A DNA stretch of 6,192 nucleotides from a bacterium (lineage in GTDB: Bacteria; Zixibacteria; MSB-5A5; GN15; FEB-12), in contig DAOUUR010000156.1 in the NCBI GenBank assembly GCA_030668045.1, forward strand, positions 1 through 6,192, in the 5' to 3' direction. This document shows, in pieces, positions 1-5,170 of this stretch. The stretch's first letter is position 1. Every line of letters begins with the position of its first letter. The notes beneath the pieces were generated by a model. The model searched no databases. It was given only the letters and a program-made list of their open reading frames with translations, and was not told the origin of the DNA. The position numbers and the translations under genes were made by a program.

Positions 1-506
1 CATCACCGATGACGGCGTGGGCACCAATGAACTAACGCTTACCGGCGCCAATGACATCTTTGAGATCATCGGCTTGGGACTCTTCCTGCGCAGCGGCACC
101 GTGCTCAACGTGGACGAGACGTTCGAGGTCATCGTCACGGTCGACGACCCAACGGTCGGCTTAACCCCGGATCTTGTGGTCTCTCAGACCTTCACCATCA
201 CAAATACCGACCTGGCGCCCACAGGGGTTTCCTTGACCAACTTGGTGGAATTTATACCCGAAGACCAAAATACGTCGGCCGATGTGAAGGTCGCAGACAT
301 TGACATCACCGATGACGGCGTGGGCACCAATGAACTGACGCTTGCCGGCGTCGATGCCGCCAATTTCAAGATCGCCGGAACCGAACTCTTCCTGCGCGCC
401 AGCACGGTGCTCGATTTCGAGACAGACCCGGAACTCAATGTCACCGTCAACGTCGACGGCAAATTGGTGGGCACCAACGCGGACGCTCAGGTGAATCAGA
501 CCTTCA
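1..506 (+). repeat. Two tandem cadherin-like coding repeats, 303-bp (101-residue) period
   Basis: Positions 1-33 are identical to 304-336, and similarity continues in both copies (ITDDGVGTNELTL, then F-I-G-LFLR-TVL, then a closing QTFTI). The offset is exactly 303 bp, or 101 codons. The first copy is cut by the window edge, so more units probably lie upstream. Conservation is strongest at the start of each unit and falls to protein-level similarity afterwards. Confidence 0.75.
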
Positions 507-2326
507 CCATCGAAGATGTCTTCGAACCGATCAAGGAGTATCGGGTCTCGTTGAGCTCTGACGACGCCGAGGAGCGCATCACGGGTGTGGTGAAGTTCAC
601 GAGCAAGGATCTCGAACTGGTCGATGACCCGACGTCAGGTTTCCAACAGACGATCGGAATTCGCTTCAACGGCCTGGACATCCCTCCGGGCGCCACCATC
701 ACCAATGCCTATGTGCAGTTCGAGGTCTCTGGCATCGATATTGGGACAACAGTGCTTCAGATCCACGGTGAAGACAGCGACAATGCCGCGACATTCAGTA
801 TTGCAGACTTCAACATCTCATCTAGGCAAGTGACCAATGCCGCGGTGGCCTGGATGCCGCCGGACTGGACGACGTTAGGCGAGGCCGGTGTCAATCAACA
901 GACACCGAATATCGCCTCGATCATTCAGGAGATCCTGGACCGAGATGGCTGGGTGGCCGACAACTCAATGGTCCTGATCATCACCGGAATCGGCGAGCGC
1001 ACCGCGGTTTCCTATGATGGCGATGCGGTCAACGGCACTTCGGGCGCGCCGCTGCTTCATGTGGAATATGTCCCTTTGCCCCCCGCCCCCGGGGCGGTGG
1101 TCTTCAACGGCGACGTCGATCTCGCCGCCAATGAGATCGACGAGAATGCCCCCGCAGGGAGCCTGGTCGGCATTACCGCCTCGGCTACTGATCCCGATGC
1201 CGGCGATACGGTCACCTTCAGTGTTGAGGATGTGAACTCGCCCTCGATACCTCGTTTTGCCATCGATGCCGTCTCCGGTGTAATTACGAGCCTGGAACCA
1301 CTTGATTTCGAGAGCCTGGACCCGGCTGATCCGATTCCCCTCACGGTGACGGCAACCTCGTCAGACGGAAGTACCGCCACCCAAACCTTCGAACTCGCCG
1401 TCCGCGATGTCGATGAACCGGTGGCCTTCAACACCCCAAGTTCTATACCCATTGGCCCCGATGCCGACTCCGACCCCAATACGATCGACGACAATGCCGT
1501 CACAGGCGATCAAGTCGGCATTACCGCCTCGGCAACTGATCCCGATGCCGGCCATACGGTCACCTACAGTGTTGAGGACGTGAACTCGCCCTCGATACCG
1601 CGTTTTGCCATCGATGCCGTCTCCGGTGAAATTACGCGCTCGGCCACGGGGACGCTCGATGACGTGGGCGAGCCGACAATCACTCTCAGGGTGACGGCAA
1701 ACTCGACAGACGGGAGCACTGCCTTCCATGACTTCCAGCTGGACGTCGTAGATGGTCAACTGCTACCGGCAACCGTAGAAGTTCGGGTCGCTGCGAGTGC
1801 CGACGACGCCGAGGAGCGGGCTTCGGGTTCGGTCAAACTCACGAGCAGTGATCTCGAGCTGGTCTTCGACAAAAGTGATCAGATCATCGGACTTCGCTTC
1901 ACCAACCTGGGCATTCCGGCGGGTGCCACGATCACCAATGCCTACATCCAATTCCAGGCCGATGAGTCGCAATCGGAGGTGACATCGCTTCAGATCCACG
2001 GCGAAGCCACTGACAATGCAGCCGCGTTTACGAATACCGCGTTTAACGTCTCGTCCAGGCCAACGACCGCCGCCACAGTCGATTGGGGTGATAATAACCC
2101 TAACCCGCTGCCTGCTTGGACAAGGGGCGACGCAACCATGGCCCAGCGCACACCGGACCTCACGGCAATCGTCCAGGAGATTGTCAACCAATATTGGACG
2201 ACGCAGAGCGACTCGATGGCTTTCATCTTCTCAGGGACCGGCCATCGCACCGCGGAATCTTTCAACGGCAACGCGTCGGCAGCGCCGCTGCTTCATGTCG
2301 AATTCTTGATCCGAGCAGGGCAATAG
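1..2326 (+). CDS. Large cadherin-like repeat surface/secreted protein, C-terminal part (5' end outside window)
   Basis: The reading frame is open from the window edge: codons from position 2 read ITDDG and run on without a stop to TAG at 2324-2326, so the GTG at 17 is unlikely to be the true start. With the Val at 17 as residue 1, I see an incomplete cadherin-like repeat (to ~66), a second (~67-168), a beta-sandwich module (~175-353), two more cadherin-like repeats (~361-468 and ~469-580), and a second beta-sandwich module (~587-764). The cadherin-like repeats show DENAP, ATDPDAG, RFAIDAVSG and a terminal DVDEP, typical of Ca2+-binding adhesion domains. The two sandwich modules share DDAEER, PGATITNAY or PAGATITNAY, LQIHGE, SSR and APLLHVE, and resemble DNRLRE/CBM96-type modules of secreted bacterial proteins; that family name is tentative. 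The protein ends LIRAGQ with no visible anchor, LPXTG or PEP-CTERM signal. It is probably exported and adhesive or matrix-related; the ligand is unknown and any signal peptide lies upstream. Confidence 0.85.
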   Translation, partial: ITDDGVGTNELTLTGANDIFEIIGLGLFLRSGTVLNVDETFEVIVTVDDPTVGLTPDLVVSQTFTITNTDLAPTGVSLTNLVEFIPEDQNTSADVKVADIDITDDGVGTNELTLAGVDAANFKIAGTELFLRASTVLDFETDPELNVTVNVDGKLVGTNADAQVNQTFTIEDVFEPIKEYRVSLSSDDAEERITGVVKFTSKDLELVDDPTSGFQQTIGIRFNGLDIPPGATITNAYVQFEVSGIDIGTTVLQIHGEDSDNAATFSIADFNISSRQVTNAAVAWMPPDWTTLGEAGVNQQTPNIASIIQEILDRDGWVADNSMVLIITGIGERTAVSYDGDAVNGTSGAPLLHVEYVPLPPAPGAVVFNGDVDLAANEIDENAPAGSLVGITASATDPDAGDTVTFSVEDVNSPSIPRFAIDAVSGVITSLEPLDFESLDPADPIPLTVTATSSDGSTATQTFELAVRDVDEPVAFNTPSSIPIGPDADSDPNTIDDNAVTGDQVGITASATDPDAGHTVTYSVEDVNSPSIPRFAIDAVSGEITRSATGTLDDVGEPTITLRVTANSTDGSTAFHDFQLDVVDGQLLPATVEVRVAASADDAEERASGSVKLTSSDLELVFDKSDQIIGLRFTNLGIPAGATITNAYIQFQADESQSEVTSLQIHGEATDNAAAFTNTAFNVSSRPTTAATVDWGDNNPNPLPAWTRGDATMAQRTPDLTAIVQEIVNQYWTTQSDSMAFIFSGTGHRTAESFNGNASAAPLLHVEFLIRAGQ
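539..1075 (+). repeat. Beta-sandwich module, copy 1 (copy 2 at 1775-2308)
   Basis: This stretch (residues ~175-353) and 1775-2308 (residues ~587-764) encode homologous modules of about 180 residues. Shared landmarks in order are SDDAEER/ADDAEER, SKDLELV/SSDLELV, IGIRF/IGLRF, PGATITNAY/AGATITNAY, LQIHGE, FNISSR/FNVSSR, a Trp shortly after, QTPNIASIIQEI/RTPDLTAIVQEI, ERTAVSYDG/HRTAESFNG and APLLHVE. Each copy follows a pair of cadherin-like repeats, so the protein carries a duplicated three-domain super-unit. Divergence is clearly greater than in the 123-bp cadherin core. Confidence 0.75.
1166..1636 (+). repeat. 123-bp near-identical direct repeat (1166-1288 and 1514-1636) inside the surface-protein gene
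   Basis: Aligned codon by codon, 1166-1288 and 1514-1636 differ at only 6 of 123 bases, at an offset of 348 bp (116 codons). They encode the core of consecutive cadherin-like repeats, from VGITASATDPDAG through RFAIDAVSG to IT. The flanks of the two units are much less alike: the first continues SLEPLDFES, the second RSATGTLDD. That suggests recent duplication or gene conversion limited to this core. Confidence 0.9.
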
Positions 2327-2613
2327 CGCATGGTTACCAGAACCCGAGCGAGTGTCCTTGGTAGGTTCGCAGGCACTCCACGGCCTCCTCAGGATGAGTA
2401 CTAGGACTACGGCCAGAGAGTTTGATCGGCCTTGCCGGAAACCCGAGGCCTTCTTCCTTGAGGGTGGGTGCCGCCAAGCTCATCGGCGAGGTTGGGAAGG
2501 TCGCGTCTGTTTACCCAAGGGTCTGAAACTCACGCTTCACCCCGACGAGATATGGCTGGATTTCGTGTCGATTTCGGGTCAGACCTTTACAGATTCAGAT
2601 AGTACCGACTGTG

Positions 2614-3057
2614 TTACTCCATATAAAACATCAGGTGCCAGTTTCGTTGGATATCCAATCCATTTGATCTAGGCCCAGTGGAAATGGTCCGAACATCATG
2701 AACAACCCGTCTCATTAAGAGTTTGTCAGCAGAATCTTCGTCAAATATCAGCATTCTTCCGATAGTCACCCACCCGTGATTGTGTAATTCTCGTCTATCG
2801 CCGCTTTGGAGCAGCGAATGAACAGTGGATCCTTCGAGGGACACGGCGTCTAAGACGTATCCAATCGGGCAAAAGAGGTCCTGACGGGCGTCAGGCAAGG
2901 GATGAAGAGACTTCATGTTGGTAGCCACTAAGCCGGTCGCTGGCGTCCTTTTCTCGTTTGATGTCGCCCATGCTGGTCCCGTTGAGATAAATGTCGCTCT
3001 GGGCGAACGACATTTAGAACATGAAAAGAGACGGGTAATGGGGCCAATAACTAACAT
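2614..3057 (-). CDS. Doubtful hypothetical protein, 147 aa
   Basis: The ORF starts at ATG 3057-3055 and ends with TAA at 2616-2614; the frame is open back to 3078. I do not recognise the product. It has a single CSKC motif near the N-terminus, and a C-terminal half (from about VLDAVSLEG to RRVVHDVRTI) that reads more like ordinary protein than the first half. I saw no Shine-Dalgarno motif before the ATG, and there is no signal peptide or membrane segment. Several perfect inverted repeats fall within it (2880-2895, 2902-2916, 2988-3016), which is more typical of non-coding or structured sequence. It could be a real small gene, a decayed gene, or a chance ORF. Confidence 0.25.
   Translation of the reverse strand: MLVIGPITRLFSCSKCRSPRATFISTGPAWATSNEKRTPATGLVATNMKSLHPLPDARQDLFCPIGYVLDAVSLEGSTVHSLLQSGDRRELHNHGWVTIGRMLIFDEDSADKLLMRRVVHDVRTISTGPRSNGLDIQRNWHLMFYME
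2798..3016. repeat. Cluster of four short inverted repeats (possible structured RNA or protein-binding region)
   Basis: Four potential stem-loops lie within about 220 bases. They are: 2798-2804 with 2811-2817 (7-bp arms, one mismatch, 6-base loop); 2880-2886 with 2889-2895 (CCTGACG/CGTCAGG, perfect, readable as a 6-bp stem with a GGGC loop); 2902-2907 with 2911-2916 (ATGAAG/CTTCAT, perfect, 3-base loop); and 2988-2996 with 3008-3016 (TAAATGTCG/CGACATTTA, perfect 9-bp arms, 11-base loop). None is followed by a T-run on either strand, so they do not look like simple terminators. Strand and function are undetermined. Confidence 0.45.
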
Positions 3058-3123
3058 ACTTGTAATTTGGTAGCACCGTTATGTTAATAAAGTCGATTTT
3101 CTGTCTGCAAATCTAGGTTAGCA

Positions 3124-3135
3124 GCAGTTAACTGC
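3124..3135. repeat. Perfect 12-bp palindrome GCAGTTAACTGC
   Basis: All six base pairs are self-complementary, and symmetry stops at both flanks. It sits in non-coding DNA 17 bp before the first copy of the 15-bp direct repeat. A dimeric DNA-binding protein could use such a site, but there is no adjacent gene that would clearly be controlled by it. Confidence 0.4.
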
Positions 3136-3151
3136 CCTGGGAACAGGCGAA

Positions 3152-3201
3152 TACATCTGCTATGGTTGCTCGTAAGTATCGAAATTTACATCTGCTATGG
3201 T
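3152..3201 (+). repeat. Pair of 15-bp direct repeats, TACATCTGCTATGGT
   Basis: Identical copies lie at 3152-3166 and 3187-3201, with a 35-bp start-to-start offset and a 20-bp spacer. They are non-coding and about 140 bp beyond the transposase stop codon. They could be iterated binding sites, a duplication footprint near the IS end, or part of the element's subterminal sequence. The offset is close to 3.3 helical turns, so the copies do not sit on the same DNA face. Confidence 0.6.
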
Positions 3202-3340
3202 AAATCTGACCCCTAACAAGCGGATTTTGGCCGCAAAAATACGAAAATCTCGATCTGGTTGACATAAGCAATTTCCTATTTTTGGGCGTATCTTGTATTT
3301 AGGCGATAGTCACTAATGATCGCACTGCAATTACAGTTCT

Positions 3341-4753
3341 TTAACAACCGAGATAGGCTTTCGAAAGCGGCATAAACGATCTAATGCCGGTCAAAAACGC
3401 CTTCAGAAGCAAGGACAAAGAATTACTTGGCTGTTCAGGGGCAGCTTTCGCACCTGTTTCGACGGCCATTTTCCGCTGTTCATCTTTCCTTTTCTCTTCC
3501 CAGTAATGGTGAATGCGGCGCACATTTGTCATGGCGGCCGATCCGACCATCAAACAGGTTATGCGGAAGAGACCTCGCACGGGCAGCTTGCCAGCCGGGA
3601 AGGGATGTTTCGCTTCTCGGATCGTGCCTTCGATGGCAGCCCTGGGGTTCTTGCCTGTTTGCTTACTCTGCCTCAATTTGCGTCGCCGTTGAGCCACAGC
3701 CATCTGGGCGGGAGTAAATCTCAAGCGGAAGGAGGGACGCTTTTTCCCGGGGAGAGCCGGACAGCGTTCTGCGAGATGAAACGGACAGGTCAGACAGACT
3801 GACGGGTCGAAGTCCGCCCGGTAACTACGCTTGCGACTGCTCAGCTCGACCGGCACGCTTTGTTCCTGGGGACAGGCCCCGGTCCCGTCCCGATGGTCCA
3901 GGATCGAGATCAGTTCCTTCCCGGGACGGGTGATGTGGGTGGGAACGCCTTGCTCGTTTTGCTCGATCTCGAAATCGGCCAAGTACAGCTTGTCAGGGTC
4001 CAGCCTTTTGCCTTTGATACCGGTTTGGATCAGTTCGACCCGGTGTTTCTGCAGGGCTGGATCGACATCGGGACCGGCATACGGGCCATCCGTGTAGAAC
4101 GTCTCCAACCCGGTACGTTCCTTCAAGTCGGGCAAGGCTTCCAACAGCAGGGTGTTGTCGTTGGTGTTGTTGGGGGCCACTTGCACTTTGGTGATCAACT
4201 GCACGGCATTGTCCGGGTCGCAGGTCTCGCTCAGGTTGGCTACATAACCTTTGTAGTCCTGCGAGCCTTTCCGGCGATAAGTGGCTTCCAGGTCGTCCAC
4301 TGACTGCAAACTGTCGGCTTGCAACTCCTGGTTGGCCTTAGGGCGCACCGCCTGGGCTTCCAGGCAGAAGTTGCCTTCAAAGAAACGCCTCAGCACCTGG
4401 TAAGCCGGGTCTTGAGCGTAGTCTTCTCGCAGTTCTTCCAGGAGCAGAGCGATCACTTCCCCGATCTGCTGCAAGTGCGTCTGCGTGCCCTCTTTGCCTT
4501 TGAGGCGGTACACGTACTGCCCCGAATGGCCTTGCAGATAAGGGGCGAAGGTTTCGGCATAGCGCTGCTGATCGGCTTCCGAGAGGCTGCGCTGTATCCG
4601 CTGCACAGCTTCCACTAGTAACTGCAGGCGGCTCATCTCCAGGATGTTGCTGGCGATCTGGGTGCTGTCCATGCGCTGTTTGCCGGTCTTGACCTGCAAA
4701 GTCGTCAACTGCTGGTCAGTGATGTCCTCAAAAGCTTGCGTGAGCAGGTTCAC
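3341..4753 (-). CDS. IS1182-family DDE transposase, N-terminally truncated
   Basis: This 470-residue frame begins with a GTG at 4753-4751 and ends TAA at 3343-3341. The frame continues upstream as TTRCCLEHG before a stop at 4783-4781, so the GTG is only the first available start; it lies inside homologous sequence. IS1182-like landmarks are QRMDST (Asp29), FYTDGPYAG (Asp222) and RAAIEGTIREAKH (Glu375), which give a complete DDE triad. A CLTCPFHLAERC zinc-type motif (Cys320, 323, 331) and a C-terminal PVRGLFRI...MTNVRRIHHYW block follow the family pattern. Family members normally carry a DUF772-type N-terminal domain of roughly 100 or more residues before MDST; nearly all of it is missing here. 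The protein would catalyse cut-and-paste or related transposition if complete. As it stands it is probably inactive, since the domain is gone and no ribosome binding site was seen. Confidence 0.85.
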   Translation of the reverse strand: MNLLTQAFEDITDQQLTTLQVKTGKQRMDSTQIASNILEMSRLQLLVEAVQRIQRSLSEADQQRYAETFAPYLQGHSGQYVYRLKGKEGTQTHLQQIGEVIALLLEELREDYAQDPAYQVLRRFFEGNFCLEAQAVRPKANQELQADSLQSVDDLEATYRRKGSQDYKGYVANLSETCDPDNAVQLITKVQVAPNNTNDNTLLLEALPDLKERTGLETFYTDGPYAGPDVDPALQKHRVELIQTGIKGKRLDPDKLYLADFEIEQNEQGVPTHITRPGKELISILDHRDGTGACPQEQSVPVELSSRKRSYRADFDPSVCLTCPFHLAERCPALPGKKRPSFRLRFTPAQMAVAQRRRKLRQSKQTGKNPRAAIEGTIREAKHPFPAGKLPVRGLFRITCLMVGSAAMTNVRRIHHYWEEKRKDEQRKMAVETGAKAAPEQPSNSLSLLLKAFLTGIRSFMPLSKAYLGC

Positions 4754-4770
4754 GCCGTGTTCCAGGCAGC
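3341..4770 (-). mobile_element. Remnant of an IS1182-type insertion sequence, truncated at the transposase 5' end
   Basis: The element is recognised from its transposase. The right side is cut: transposase-like sequence ends around 4762-4770, directly against exonuclease coding sequence. The N-terminal transposase domain and the right terminal inverted repeat are therefore absent. The left terminus is not defined; it should lie a little left of the stop codon at 3341, but I found no terminal repeat or target-site duplication, and none could be matched with one end missing. The coordinates cover only the part supported by coding sequence. Confidence 0.7.
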
Positions 4771-4928
4771 ATCTCGTCGTTTACCGGTTGCAGTTCAATA
4801 TAAAACGATCTCTGAGGTTGTGATACCAAACAGGTGCCGATGGAAAGCAGTGAATAACAGCTCGGGGATGGACCCGCGGTCTCGACATCGACAGAGATAT
4901 AGGCTTCGTCAAAAGAGGCAGTATTCAT
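4728..4928 (-). pseudogene. DnaQ-like (DEDD) 3'-5' exonuclease, N-terminal fragment broken at the IS junction
   Basis: The ATG at 4928-4926 opens a frame reading AYISVDVETAGPSPSCYSL and then LLSIGTCLVS, the Exo I region of DEDD-family exonucleases, with the metal-binding pair Asp14 and Glu16. It continues with RSFYIELQPVNDEMLP, the usual second strand and the 'P-x-N-D' segment. Similarity stops near residue 55 (about 4763-4770). The remaining codons, to TGA at 4730-4728, are read out of frame through the truncated transposase. The Exo II and Exo III motifs, with the other catalytic Asp and His residues, are absent, and I did not find them on the other side of the transposase. The fragment cannot be catalytically active. 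It is divergent from dnaG, with 242 bp between the two start codons. No clear Shine-Dalgarno sequence precedes the ATG. Confidence 0.75.
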
Positions 4929-4996
4929 AGAAAATAATTATAATTGTTTTCAGTTTTGATAAGTGATAATCCAATGCAGATGGAAATGGAACTAAT

Positions 4997-5010
4997 AACC
5001 CTGAAGGGTT
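4997..5010. promoter_or_regulatory. 14-bp inverted repeat AACCCTGAAGGGTT, operator-like
   Basis: The arms AACCCT and AGGGTT are perfect around a GA centre. As RNA it can form a 5-bp stem closed by a four-base loop, too weak for a terminator and lacking a T-run. Its place 34 bp upstream of the TATAAT hexamer would suit an activator or repressor site controlling dnaG or the exonuclease. This is inference from position and symmetry only. Confidence 0.3.
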
Positions 5011-5043
5011 GCTACATTTGGGAATGAGCCACACCTCAACTGG

Positions 5044-5049
5044 TATAAT
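5044..5049 (+). promoter_or_regulatory. dnaG: Candidate -10 hexamer TATAAT for dnaG
   Basis: This is an exact consensus -10 on the dnaG strand, 121 bp before the start codon. The best -35-like hexamer is TTGGGA at 5018-5023, but its 20-bp spacing is longer than the preferred 17, so the promoter call rests mainly on the -10. Use would give a 5' leader of roughly 115 nt. Confidence 0.3.
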
Positions 5050-5170
5050 TGAGCCCCTCTTAGATTCGACGGACTTTATGGAGATATTTGCTGAACAAGG
5101 GAAACGAAACCTATTTTTGGCCAGGGGATTTAATAAATAAGGTTCTATAAAGACAAAAATCAGGCTGATA

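Larger units (their letters stand above)
2327..3340. other. About 1 kb with no confidently identified gene
   Basis: This stretch lies between the surface-protein stop and the transposase stop. I see no recognisable protein family on either strand. A plus-strand frame at 2352-2672 gives a composition that does not look like a folded protein, and the minus-strand ORF at 2614-3057 is listed separately as doubtful. The sequence grows more AT-rich to the right. It contains several inverted repeats between 2798 and 3016, a palindrome at 3124-3135 and a 15-bp direct repeat at 3152-3201. No convincing rho-independent terminator follows the surface-protein stop. The left end of the IS element probably lies somewhere in the last ~150 bases, but I could not define its terminal repeat. 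Confidence 0.6.
4929..5170. promoter_or_regulatory. Divergent AT-rich spacer between exonuclease remnant and dnaG
   Basis: This stretch separates two genes transcribed away from each other, so promoters for both are expected here. It contains a perfect TATAAT at 5044-5049 (+) and a 14-bp inverted repeat at 4997-5010, listed separately. I see no tRNA, riboswitch or terminator. A minus-strand frame crosses it, but it overlaps both gene starts and looks like chance. Confidence 0.5.

Noticed and set aside
2411..2425. AGAGTTTGATC, matching the start of 16S rRNA genes
   Set aside because: The match ends after 11 bases; the following sequence does not continue as 16S rRNA and no other rRNA landmark is present.
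2334..2483. Minus-strand 49-codon ORF (MSLAAPTLKEEG... to ...HSLGFW)
   Set aside because: It reads fairly like a protein but is short, has no Shine-Dalgarno motif and no recognised family; chance cannot be excluded.
2352..2672. Plus-strand ORF of 106 codons after the surface protein
   Set aside because: No family resemblance, irregular composition and no ribosome binding site; it overlaps the tail of the opposite-strand ORF.
3206..3235. CCTAACAAGCGG...CCGC, resembling the start of an integron attC site
   Set aside because: The 7-base core does not fit the consensus exactly, no matching GTTRRRY end follows at a suitable distance, and there is no integrase or cassette array.
3259..3264. Exact TTGACA -35 hexamer (+)
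   Set aside because: No -10-like hexamer lies 16-18 bp downstream, and it would fire antisense into the transposase.
3831..4618. Several plus-strand ORFs opposite the transposase
   Set aside because: They are antisense shadows of a well-supported transposase frame.
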